Shown one piece after another: positions 28,376 through 36,123 of a stretch of 64,000 nt of DNA. Numbering within the stretch: position 1 is the first letter of the stretch; each line of letters starts with the position of its first letter. Below the pieces are notes generated by a model that worked only from the letters and a program-made list of their open reading frames with translations, had not been told where the DNA came from and searched no databases. A program made the position numbers and the translations under genes. The DNA comes from Marinobacter antarcticus (GTDB lineage Bacteria > Pseudomonadota > Gammaproteobacteria > Pseudomonadales > Oleiphilaceae): the NCBI RefSeq assembly GCF_900142385.1, contig NZ_FRAQ01000001.1:2356001-2420000 (forward strand). Reading direction: 5' to 3'.

Positions 28376-28622
28376 TTTTTTATACGTTTTATACAGGGTG
28401 TATAAACTCTCAAGCCTTACTCTCGCAAGGGGTACAGGGCTTTTATACGTTTTATACAAAAAGGACACACGCGGGGGGCGTAATTACGCTCCACAAACCG
28501 AGGTGTATGTGTGTGTCTGTATAAGTGTCTAAATAACAGTAATAACACCTCTGCATCCCTTGCGCTGCATGGCTTACAGCTTTTAGACAAAAGTGTATAA
28601 AAACGTATAAAAACGTATAAAA
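28376..28622. repeat. Iteron cluster, candidate replication origin
   Basis: Repeated TTTTATAC-type units in both orientations: TATACGTTTTATACA at 28381-28395 and again at 28444-28458; TGTATAAAC at 28399; then, inverted, TGTATAAAAACGTATAAAA and another CGTATAAAA at 28594-28622. CTGTATAAG at 28517 is a partial unit. Iterons beside a replicase gene are typical origins in satellites and plasmids (compare P4 alpha protein sites). Inferred from repeats; not a known ori sequence. Confidence 0.7.
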
Positions 28623-28645
28623 AAGCCCCGCGATATAGCGAGGCT
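28618..28645 (-). terminator. Intrinsic terminator of the replicase operon
   Basis: On the minus strand AGCCTCGC, loop TATATC, GCGGGGCT (8-bp stem with one G-T pair) followed by six T. It lies 18 bases after the replicase stop and touches the last iteron. Confidence 0.85.
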
Positions 28646-28662
28646 AACGGGGGCGGGTGGAA

Positions 28663-30972
28663 CTACTGCCGTATAACAATGATTTTTTTGCTGTCGGGTA
28701 GGTACTCGGCATCGCCTTGTTCAATCAGCGTTCTGATTACAGCGTTCTGCTCGTTGATGTGGAGCGCCTTATAAGCTCGGCTGCGCGCCTTCAATGTACT
28801 GGTATATATGGGATTGCCCTTCTTCAATACCTCCCTGACCTGATCTAATGCCTTTGTGGTTTCATGTGATCCGCTAATGGCTCCAGATTGCTCCACTAGG
28901 GAACTTGCGCGGCGGTATAGCCCTAACCGGATTTTATAGGCCAGTTCCACATCATCGGCGCTGATCTCGGTACGCTTGGCAGACAATGCAAACAGCCCCG
29001 CCAGCTTCAGGGCTTGCTCACTTAGGCGGCCTCCCATCAAGGCATCAGCAAACTTGATAGGCTCGGCGTGTGTCCGGTCTTGTTCGATGTATTCTTTAAG
29101 CCCTCCGGCTGTCATTTTGATGTGGGTAGTGTCTAGCCGTGCGACGAAAGCGGCGGCCTCTATAGCGTCAGGGCTTGCCTTAAAATTCAGCCCTGTATAA
29201 CGCTTGTCCGGCATTTGTTCGGGTGCCACGTAGATCAACCAGCGGTTGTAAGCGCCCATCTCGGCATCATCGAGGTTCAATGACCTAATTACCGATTCTG
29301 CCGTGGTTGTGGCGAACACACTTAAACGCGGATTGTGTACCGTTTCATATTTATTTGTAACGGCGTTGCCTGGGTGGATCTTCCGCAATGCCCTGTTGTA
29401 TATCTCCATCAGGTAGGCAAGCGCCTGTTGCTTGTGTGAGTCGTTGGAAGCCGCTTTCAGCCACTCGGCAAACTCATCGCTTTGGACGTAAACGGAATGG
29501 CTCTTTGCCGCTTCAATAAGGTAGTGCAAACCCTGCTTACTGCTAGGTGCGGCGCTTACAACGTCCGGTATATTTTCCCCTGATACTGTAAAATCAAAAT
29601 CCAGTTCCGTTATCACGCTGTTGAGCGGGTCGCGTAATTCCTCTTTTCCAAAACCCGTTTTTGCCAACGTCAGATAATACTCGTTAAAGCCCAAACCCCT
29701 GCGGCTATCAATCGTAACCTTTGTTTGAGCAAAGGCGGTCAGGGTAGCGATTGCAGCCCATCCAGCCGTATAGCGGCATGGGTACGTCATAGCCCCGTGT
29801 ATGTACTCCTGAATAGCTCCAAGGCCATCAGGGAGCTGATACAGCTCATCAGGTAGCGGCGGTAAGTTGAACTCTGGCCCGCTGATCTCTGTTTCGGTTT
29901 CGGCGCTTGCGGTAAGCCTTGCCAGTTGGTCAGCAGTGAACCGCGATTGCTCGGGCGGGCCTCCTTTCATGCCGTTCTCACGTGCAAAATGAATAAGCGT
30001 CCCAATGGTTCGCCCTTCACTGCGCTGTATTGAGTCCCATGTTTTTTGGAACTTGGCGTCATCGTGCTTCGGTGCCTGGGTGCTCCACTGGTATGCGTCA
30101 GCATGGCCCGCATCGCCTAGCTCATGCTTTACAGCCGATACGATATTAAACCAGTGGTTGTAACCCTCATCATTGTTCGGAATCCACTTGAGCAAGTCCG
30201 GCACCTTATGCCCATCTCCTCCCGCTTGTGGCGCTGTTCCCGTTTTGGGCTTGGCTTTGGGCCTAGGCACCAAACAATGACGCTCTGCAATCTCATCAAA
30301 GGCCCACAAAATTTCCTCTATGTCGTCAGCGGTAAGCTCCACCAGATCAGCCGGGCATACTTCCGACAATGTTTTGCTGTCGTCACCGTCAAAATCATTC
30401 CATTGATACGGTTGGCCAGTGTCAGGGTGGATCTGGTAGGCAACGAATTGTTGCCCTTTTCCCAGAATCTCAATCTGATTTTTCACCTCGCGGCGGGTGT
30501 CGACTTTGCCATCTTCCGCAATCGGGAAGACTTCGGGCGATAGCTGTTTACTTTGTGGCGCTCTCGTTTTGTACGGAATCAGAAATTTAGGCGCGTTACC
30601 CACTCTTATCAGCTTTTCGCCGGTACGCTTTGCCAGCAGTGGCCGGATGAAAGCCAGCAGGTCAGCAGCCATCCCCGGATGTGGTGTATCAACATCAAGC
30701 CCCTGAGTGCTCCATTCATCGGGCGCGGGCATTCCGCAAATAATGCCGATACCAGTACCGGCCCGCCATTCATCAGCGCGGCGCGGGTTGTTCTGCCAGT
30801 TTTTAGCGTCAGCGCCAGCGGGGTATTTTTGGTTATGAGCAAGGAAGCAGCACGGGTAATTGGTCAGCAGCTTATTGGCTGATTTCTGACCAATAATGCT
30901 ATACTGAGCTTGCCCGCTTTGGAATGTGTCCCCTTGCTGCCCGGCAGGGGACGTTCTTTGTAGATCATCCAT
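28663..30972 (-). CDS. Primase-polymerase / helicase-like satellite replicase
   Basis: 769-aa multidomain protein likely starting autonomous replication of the element. Residues about 25-230 look like a bifunctional prim-pol domain, with the acidic metal motif LDVD (Asp93, Asp95). Residues 258-335 match a PriCT_2-type primase C-terminal segment (LLKWIPNNDEGYNHWFNIVS). From 380 on comes a DUF3987-like/helicase-like region with a Walker-A-like loop AKTGFGKEE, where Glu replaces the usual Ser/Thr after Lys443. A short winged-helix-like tail ends the protein. Its start overlaps the stop of the 57-aa gene by one base; a terminator and iterons follow. Confidence 0.8.
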   Translation of the reverse strand: MDDLQRTSPAGQQGDTFQSGQAQYSIIGQKSANKLLTNYPCCFLAHNQKYPAGADAKNWQNNPRRADEWRAGTGIGIICGMPAPDEWSTQGLDVDTPHPGMAADLLAFIRPLLAKRTGEKLIRVGNAPKFLIPYKTRAPQSKQLSPEVFPIAEDGKVDTRREVKNQIEILGKGQQFVAYQIHPDTGQPYQWNDFDGDDSKTLSEVCPADLVELTADDIEEILWAFDEIAERHCLVPRPKAKPKTGTAPQAGGDGHKVPDLLKWIPNNDEGYNHWFNIVSAVKHELGDAGHADAYQWSTQAPKHDDAKFQKTWDSIQRSEGRTIGTLIHFARENGMKGGPPEQSRFTADQLARLTASAETETEISGPEFNLPPLPDELYQLPDGLGAIQEYIHGAMTYPCRYTAGWAAIATLTAFAQTKVTIDSRRGLGFNEYYLTLAKTGFGKEELRDPLNSVITELDFDFTVSGENIPDVVSAAPSSKQGLHYLIEAAKSHSVYVQSDEFAEWLKAASNDSHKQQALAYLMEIYNRALRKIHPGNAVTNKYETVHNPRLSVFATTTAESVIRSLNLDDAEMGAYNRWLIYVAPEQMPDKRYTGLNFKASPDAIEAAAFVARLDTTHIKMTAGGLKEYIEQDRTHAEPIKFADALMGGRLSEQALKLAGLFALSAKRTEISADDVELAYKIRLGLYRRASSLVEQSGAISGSHETTKALDQVREVLKKGNPIYTSTLKARSRAYKALHINEQNAVIRTLIEQGDAEYLPDSKKIIVIRQ

Positions 30973-31145
30973 TATTCGCCCCTCCGTTTTGCAGCCTTCC
31001 GGTCTTTCTTCTGTTGCTTTCGTTCAAGTGCTGCGAAGATACGGCGCATCTTCCGCCTGCTAGGCAATCCACCATGCCCACCATCGGCTCGGGCGGATCG
31101 GACGTTATGACAAAGTGCCTCTTTTTGGCTGATTGGCTGCCTCAT
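30972..31145 (-). CDS. 57-aa basic protein between AlpA-like genes and replicase
   Basis: Short frame from ATG 31145 to a TAA whose last base is the first base of the replicase ATG. Its own start overlaps the previous gene (ATGA). Product begins MRQPISQKEALCHNVRS and ends in a very basic helix (RRIFAALERKQQKKDRKAAK), so it probably binds nucleic acid. Coupled overlaps on both sides are the main reason to believe it. No family recognised. Confidence 0.65.
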   Translation of the reverse strand: MRQPISQKEALCHNVRSARADGGHGGLPSRRKMRRIFAALERKQQKKDRKAAKRRGE

Positions 31146-31351
31146 ACCGCGCCCCCCTCATCCGTAAACTTAAAGAGGTCAACCACAGCAATGCAGCGGC
31201 AACCAGATATCTCCTGAACAGGTAACGATCCGTTGCTTATGGCGTCAGTTATGACGGAAGCCGGTACACCCACCACTTCAGCTACGCGGGACAGGGCGAT
31301 ATATTCCGTTTTTGTGGAATGATTATAGAATTTTCCTGGAGTGCGGCTCAT
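31142..31351 (-). CDS. Small DNA-binding-like protein (69 aa)
   Basis: 69-aa protein with a possible MerR/excisionase-like helix-turn-helix: EYIALSRVAEVVGVPASVITDAISNGSLPV (about residues 16-45), followed by a short beta-like CRCIAVVDL stretch. Overlaps the upstream AlpA-like gene by four bases (ATGA) and the downstream 57-aa gene the same way. Could be a second regulator or excisionase of the element; family not certain. Confidence 0.6.
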   Translation of the reverse strand: MSRTPGKFYNHSTKTEYIALSRVAEVVGVPASVITDAISNGSLPVQEISGCRCIAVVDLFKFTDEGGAV

Positions 31352-31548
31352 GCTGTCGCCTCCTGTTCAACTTCCCAGGCTTCAATGTCTGAGAGCTTCC
31401 ACCTTGTGGAGCCGTTGATCTTAATGGGGGCAGGTAGTTTGCCATCCCTAACCCAGCGCCAAGGGGTGACGCGGTGGATGGAATACCGGTTGGCTAAGTC
31501 TTTATCTGAGAGGAAAAGCGTTTTCAGGTCTTTAGTTGCGTTGGTCAT
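31348..31548 (-). CDS. AlpA-like transcriptional regulator / excisionase
   Basis: 66-aa protein of the AlpA type. The helix-turn-helix SDKDLANRYSIHRVTPWRWVRDGKLPAPIKINGSTRWKLSDIEAW is the classic AlpA signature (residues 14-58). ATG 31548 has an AGAGG ribosome site; the reading frame continues upstream but without support. In P4-like elements AlpA controls integrase and excision. First gene of the regulator-replicase operon, downstream of the integrase on the same strand. Confidence 0.85.
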   Translation of the reverse strand: MTNATKDLKTLFLSDKDLANRYSIHRVTPWRWVRDGKLPAPIKINGSTRWKLSDIEAWEVEQEATA

Positions 31549-31756
31549 GTCGGAACCTCTCGCAACCAATGCCGCATAAAAAAATGACGGGGACACCGGC
31601 TGCGAATCAATTTAATGATTTCCGCATAGCCGATGAACACCCGTCACCTTTACGAGTTACCCCGGTTTTCTGCCCTGGCACCGGCTCCTGCCGGAGAGTT
31701 TAAACATTGAACGCCTGCCAATGCCTAACCCTGAAACCTACTCTCACTCAAGCTGC

Positions 31757-31836
31757 AATTTGTAGTAGCGTTATGTAGCTACTAATTGAATGCTACATCA
31801 TGCGCCTGTTATAACGCAAGCGTTTTATATAACACG
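31757..31836. promoter_or_regulatory. Cluster of short inverted repeats between integrase and AlpA operon
   Basis: Contains GTAGTAGC (31762), the palindrome GTAGCTAC (31775-31782), GCTAC (31792) and AACGC-AA-GCGTT (31813-31824), within an AT-rich stretch. Such GTAGC/GCTAC clusters could bind the AlpA-like regulator or integrase. The region from 31549 to 31840 has no gene otherwise. Confidence 0.35.
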
Positions 31837-31840
31837 AATA

Positions 31841-33136
31841 TCAATTCCCCCCACCAATAGATACAACCTTGCCGCCTTCCTCTCTAGCCTTGCCGTGGTA
31901 GCAGTATTGTTCCCAGTCGCCCATTAGCTGGCGGCGCTTGTCTAGTAGCTCTGAGCGGGCGTAGGCGGCGCGTGTGGCGTCACTGTTAACGTGGGCAAGG
32001 GCAAGTTCCGATACCTCATCAGCGTAGGCTGTGCGCTCTCTAGCCCAATCCTTGAACGTGGAGCGGAAGCCGTGCGCGGTTACGGGTTGATCCATGCGTT
32101 TCAGTAGCGCAGAAAGAAAGTTATTGGACGGTATATCACCCTTCGGGCCGGCAAATAGCAGGGCATCAGGTGCGCCAGGCTCCATGCTGTTTATCAGATC
32201 CATGGCGGCATCAGTTAGCGGCACTTTGTGTGCCTTGCCTGACTTCATGCGGTCGGCTGGCACTGTCCACACCTTGGCCTGTAGGTCGATCTCCTGCCAG
32301 GTTATGCCCGGCTTACCTATACGCTTATCTCCAATGACTTCATTTGTCCGGCTGGCGGTCAGAATCAGGAACTCCATTGCTCGGGAAGCTGTCCCGGTAC
32401 GCTTTTGCAGATCCGTCATAAATCCGGGCAGGGCATCCACAGATAGCGCGGCATGGTGGCCTTTCTTTTTGATCTTCTCCGGTGAGGGGTAAACCTCATC
32501 TAGGTAGCCTTGCCACTTGGCCGGGTTCTCGTTGGAGCGGTAGCCATGCACAGCAGACCATCCCAATATGTTTTCCATACGGGCGCGAACTCGGTTTGCC
32601 GTTTCGGTTTTCGTCTGCCAGATCGGATCCAGTACGGCCTTAATGTGGGGTAACTCAATATCACGCACCGGAACTTTGCCGATATGGGGCAGGGCGTAGG
32701 TAGTGAGGCTGTTTGTCCATTGCTGTTCCTGGCGTGGGTTCCTGAACTCCGTGGATTTCATCTTGATATAGTCGGCCATTGCATCAGCAAAGGTCATGGT
32801 GCTGAGTTTAGCCGCCAGCAGATCCCGGCGTTTTGTCTGCCGTTCCTCCACTGGGTCGATACCATCAGCGATCTTGTCGCGTGTTTCTCTGGCCTTGTCC
32901 CTAGCCTGGGCTAAGGTCACATCAGGGAAGCCACCCAAGCCAATAGAGCGGCGCTTGGTGCCGATACGGGTACGATATATCCACGACTTTGCGCCGGTCG
33001 GTGTGACTTGCAGCAGCAGGCCAGCAACGCCACCCACTGAGTGAAGGGCGGGATATTCTTTGCCGGTTGTCTTACTGACTGAATAGGTTAAACGCCTGAC
33101 TTCGGTGGCGCTCAATTCCCTAGTTTTAATGGGCAT
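31841..33136 (-). CDS. P4-type tyrosine integrase
   Basis: 431-aa site-specific recombinase that inserts the element into tRNA-Ser. The N-terminal DUF4102 arm-binding domain (LHSVGGVAGLLLQVTPTGAKSW and IGLGGFPDVTLAQARDKA) is typical of P4-like integrases. Catalytic residues are visible: Arg263 (TASRTNEV), His355 and Arg358 (AHGFRSTF), His382 (LAHVNSD) and nucleophile Tyr392 (AAYARSE). The gene lies at the end far from the tRNA, about 200 bases from attR, reading inward. Intact. Confidence 0.95.
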   Translation of the reverse strand: MPIKTRELSATEVRRLTYSVSKTTGKEYPALHSVGGVAGLLLQVTPTGAKSWIYRTRIGTKRRSIGLGGFPDVTLAQARDKARETRDKIADGIDPVEERQTKRRDLLAAKLSTMTFADAMADYIKMKSTEFRNPRQEQQWTNSLTTYALPHIGKVPVRDIELPHIKAVLDPIWQTKTETANRVRARMENILGWSAVHGYRSNENPAKWQGYLDEVYPSPEKIKKKGHHAALSVDALPGFMTDLQKRTGTASRAMEFLILTASRTNEVIGDKRIGKPGITWQEIDLQAKVWTVPADRMKSGKAHKVPLTDAAMDLINSMEPGAPDALLFAGPKGDIPSNNFLSALLKRMDQPVTAHGFRSTFKDWARERTAYADEVSELALAHVNSDATRAAYARSELLDKRRQLMGDWEQYCYHGKAREEGGKVVSIGGGN

Positions 33137-33343
33137 GCTGTCGTCTCCTGAGGGGTTAGAATCCGGGCTAGGGATTTCTAACTAGCAGGGTTTGTCCTGC
33201 CATCCTAACTATCCAAAATGATATTATTGGAGACTAAAGCATGCAACAACATATTACAAGGTTGATAGGCACAGACTAGGCGGGGCAAGGGTTGTTTCTT
33301 AAAAATGGCATTGTTATCAGTAGCTTATAAGTCGTTTTGGTGG

Positions 33344-33360
33344 CCTGGCCCACCGCCATT
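33344..33360. repeat. Right attachment site (attR)
   Basis: Identical 17-bp copy of the tRNA-Ser 3' end. It closes the element and contains only the 15 terminal tRNA bases, so no second tRNA is formed. About 207 bases between integrase and attR have no gene; a short stem GCAGG/CCTGC lies near 33190-33206. Confidence 0.9.
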
Positions 33361-33601
33361 TTTCCATAAAATCAATATCTTATTTCTTTCTTTGACGACC
33401 TCCCTTAATAACAAATACCCTCAATTGACCGGTTCTCTGGGTTGACCAGGTTGACTGGTATTTCATGTTCACGGATTTCTACAATAGACTCGGTCATAAC
33501 ATGCCCACTCAGCTATGGCTCTATGTCGGCATGTGCCTATCTCAGTATAATCGACGTTGTTGAGATGGGCAGAGCAAAACATTATCTCCTGGATGACCGC
33601 T

Positions 33602-34732
33602 ATGACAACGACCGTATTGATCTATTACGACTTCCGCATGCTCGGTCACAATCCACACGGCTGGGATCCTGACCATCCCGAATGGACAGATGACGTCAAG
33701 GCGATGATTGAGCTGCAATATCCCAACAGTAACCTGGACACCTATAGCCATCCGGAACGTCCGGAGCGCCTGACAGCCATCGTCGATCGGCTGCTTCTCG
33801 AACCCGTCGACGGCGTGCGCTGGATGCTGCCGACTCCGGCCAGCGCCACCCAGCTCGAGAGGTCGCATGACGCGGCCTATGTGGCCCATATCGAATCGCT
33901 GGACGGTCAATCCGGCTGGCTGTCCAAGGACACGACCGCCGTATCTCCGGGCAGCGTGACAGCGGCCCGCCTGGCAGCCGGCTCCGGGATCAGCGCGATC
34001 GAAGTTATCGCCGCCGGTGAAGCCCGGCGCGCGTTCTGTATCGTGCGCCCGCCGGGCCACCATGCCCCGGCTGACCGTGCCCGGGGGTTTTGTCTGTATA
34101 ACAATCTGGCGGTCGCCGCGGCGCATGCACGCAAAGCGCTTGGCTTCGACCGCGTCATGATATGGGACTGGGACATGCATCACGGCAACGGCACCCAGGC
34201 CATTTTCTATGACGACCCCAGCGTGCTGGTGGTCGATAGCCACTGCGCGGCACCGTTCTATCCGGGCTCCGGCCTGTTGGCTGAAACCGGATCTGGAGCG
34301 GGCATCGGTTACCATCTCAACGTGCCACTGCCCACGGGTTTTGGCAACGCCGCGCTAGTGGAAGTGTTCGAGCAGGTGGTGCGCCCGGCGGCGCGCGCAT
34401 TCCAGCCCGAACTTCTGCTTATATCCACTGGCTTCGACTGTCACTACCTCGACATGGTCTGCGCTATGGACGAGACCGGCTATGCCGCCGTCACCCAGCG
34501 TATGAGCGCCCTGGCCGACGAGCTTTGTGATGGCCGCCTGGTAATGATGCTGGAAGGCGGCTACAACGCGAAGGCATTGGCCGACAGCGCCTATGCGGTG
34601 GTTGAGGCGCTCGCCGGGAAACCAGTGGGCGCGCTTAACGTCCTGGCGGAGGACCCCGGATGTGCGGCCGCGTCCGATGCTGCGGCGTTCCATGCCAAAT
34701 CTATCGCCGCGATGGCCAAAACCTCTAGCTGA
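33602..34732 (+). CDS. Histone deacetylase-fold amidohydrolase
   Basis: 376-aa zinc-dependent deacetylase of the HDAC/acetylpolyamine amidohydrolase superfamily, cytoplasmic; acetylated amines are likely substrates. Active-site residues: the paired His153-His154 in RPPGHHAP, zinc ligands Asp191 and His193 in WDWDMHHGNG, the third ligand Asp in STGFDCHYLD, and the transition-state Tyr in LEGGYN. ATG 33602 was chosen for a GGATG site seven bases upstream. It sits just outside attR, looks more GC-rich than its neighbours, and is convergent with the ATP-grasp gene (9-base gap). About 240 bases upstream to attR hold no other gene. Confidence 0.88.
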   Translation: MTTTVLIYYDFRMLGHNPHGWDPDHPEWTDDVKAMIELQYPNSNLDTYSHPERPERLTAIVDRLLLEPVDGVRWMLPTPASATQLERSHDAAYVAHIESLDGQSGWLSKDTTAVSPGSVTAARLAAGSGISAIEVIAAGEARRAFCIVRPPGHHAPADRARGFCLYNNLAVAAAHARKALGFDRVMIWDWDMHHGNGTQAIFYDDPSVLVVDSHCAAPFYPGSGLLAETGSGAGIGYHLNVPLPTGFGNAALVEVFEQVVRPAARAFQPELLLISTGFDCHYLDMVCAMDETGYAAVTQRMSALADELCDGRLVMMLEGGYNAKALADSAYAVVEALAGKPVGALNVLAEDPGCAAASDAAAFHAKSIAAMAKTSS

Positions 34733-34741
34733 ACAGAACCT

Positions 34742-36049
34742 CTAAACGTAGAAGTCCAGATCTTCCTGGGCTTTCAACAGGTCCCGCATCTTGATGGGGT
34801 CGTCACCAAAGAAGAAGATCAGGCCCCAGTGCGTTCCGAAGGCTGAGCGTTCTGGAACCGTCTCTTCTGTCGGCGGGACCAGTTCGTGAGACTCGAAGTA
34901 GGGGTGCTCAATCGTTTCTTTGGGCATTTCCAGCCTGCTGACCACACGACGTTTTGGGTACACACCGAAGCAACCTGCGTAGCCCTTCGCGTCGACCACC
35001 TCACGAGGGAAGAAATTATCTACCTCCTCTTTGGTGCTTTTGGGATCAAACACCAACATGGATGCCTGATAGGCGCTGAATCCGTAAGCTCTCTCAATAA
35101 GCTCGAACGCCTTGAACCCCGGCGGACGATACGCAACTTCGCCAAAGTACATTGCGCCGTCAGCAGTAACGAAGTACTCGGGATGAATAAAGCCGAACTT
35201 GATGTCGAAGGTTTTGATCAGCAGCTCGATCTGCTTGGTGATCGCGTTGCGCCAGCTCTCAAGTTCCTTGGTGGCGGGGACGAACACCGAGTAGCCCAGC
35301 GTTACGTATTCGGAGATATTAAGGAACTTGATTTTCCCGTCGTGGATCCATGCCTCGACAGCAAACTCCCAGCCATCCAGGTGACTTTCCATCAGCAGGG
35401 GGTATTCTTCCGCCGGAATGGCGTCAATGTCTTCTATCTTTCGAATCATTCGGTGGCCGAGGCAACCGGCTTTGTCGAACGCCTTGACGTGAATCGGGTC
35501 GTCCGGGTCACCATCAAGGTGGAGCAGTGTCTGGTTGACGCGCTTCATGAAGCGGACGATGTCCTCTTTCTTGTAAGCCTCCTCAAAAATCCCGACGCGA
35601 ATACCGCCCAGCTGTGCACGTCGCTTCATCAGAGACTTGTCACGAAACAGAATAGACTGGCCATACATATGAGGGCTGTCGAGTAGGACGGAGTTGATCG
35701 CACCTGACCACTCGACGGTTTCCTCAAACAGCGGTAGTGCTATATCAACGCCTTCCGCCTTCAGCTTTTCTGCAATATCGTGGGACCGATCGTTCAGACG
35801 GGTAAAATCCCATGGGATGAACGGTATCTTGTTTGCAGTACAGAAATCCGCCGCCCAATTCGGAGCAACCACAATATAGCGCCGGTCAAACTTCTGCGCG
35901 GCTTTTACCGCATTTAAGCTCCATCCAAGCAAGGCGATGTAGCCTTTGTTCGGATCCTTGGGCGTTTCCGTCCCACGAACAGAGTCCAATGTTGGATCGA
36001 GCCAGCCTGATACATCTTTAGATAATTGTGTTTCTGACGTTATCGACAT
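34742..36049 (-). CDS. ATP-grasp enzyme of unknown substrate
   Basis: 435-aa ATP-grasp superfamily protein, likely a ligase joining an acid to an amine. Residues about 35-115 form the pre-ATP-grasp Rossmann part (GYIALLGWSLNAVKAAQKF), 120-330 the ATP-grasp core (RRAQLGGIRVGIFEEAYKKE; YPLLMESHLDGWEFAVEAW; FGFIHPEYFVTADGAMYFGEVAYRPPG with the Mg-binding Glu/Asn region). It resembles the broad group that includes carnosine synthase-like enzymes, but no specific product can be claimed. Monocistronic; the nearby amidohydrolase is convergent and could act on a related amide. Confidence 0.78.
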   Translation of the reverse strand: MSITSETQLSKDVSGWLDPTLDSVRGTETPKDPNKGYIALLGWSLNAVKAAQKFDRRYIVVAPNWAADFCTANKIPFIPWDFTRLNDRSHDIAEKLKAEGVDIALPLFEETVEWSGAINSVLLDSPHMYGQSILFRDKSLMKRRAQLGGIRVGIFEEAYKKEDIVRFMKRVNQTLLHLDGDPDDPIHVKAFDKAGCLGHRMIRKIEDIDAIPAEEYPLLMESHLDGWEFAVEAWIHDGKIKFLNISEYVTLGYSVFVPATKELESWRNAITKQIELLIKTFDIKFGFIHPEYFVTADGAMYFGEVAYRPPGFKAFELIERAYGFSAYQASMLVFDPKSTKEEVDNFFPREVVDAKGYAGCFGVYPKRRVVSRLEMPKETIEHPYFESHELVPPTEETVPERSAFGTHWGLIFFFGDDPIKMRDLLKAQEDLDFYV

Positions 36050-36123
36050 TTGGGGTCCTCCTTGCTGGTTAACTCAGAACTACACCCAAAATGGAGCTCA
36101 CCAAGTGAGCGTAGCCTTTTGCC

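Larger units (their letters stand above)
24564..33360. mobile_element. Integrated phage-satellite-like element with own terminase
   Basis: About 8.8 kb between identical 17-bp repeats, inserted at the 3' end of tRNA-Ser(UGA). Gene content seen: tyrosine integrase, AlpA-like regulator, two small proteins, a primase-polymerase/helicase-like replicase with an iteron cluster, TerS, full-length TerL, and four unrecognised small proteins. No portal, capsid, tail, lysis or conjugation gene. This set resembles phage satellites (P4, PICI), which replicate and are packaged using a helper phage. Carrying both terminase subunits but no head genes is unusual. A prophage reduced by deletion is the alternative, but all frames are open, tightly packed and bounded by clean att sites. 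Confidence 0.85.

Noticed and set aside
24564..33360. Complete prophage or conjugative element
   Set aside because: No portal, capsid, tail, lysis, relaxase or mating-pair genes are present between the att sites.
33542..34315. Minus-strand frame (257 aa) opposite the HDAC-fold gene
   Set aside because: GC-rich coding DNA commonly leaves open antisense frames; the plus-strand product has all HDAC catalytic residues.
33602..36049. Treating the HDAC-fold and ATP-grasp genes as cargo of the satellite
   Set aside because: Both lie outside the right 17-bp repeat; only an older insertion could explain them, which is noted separately.
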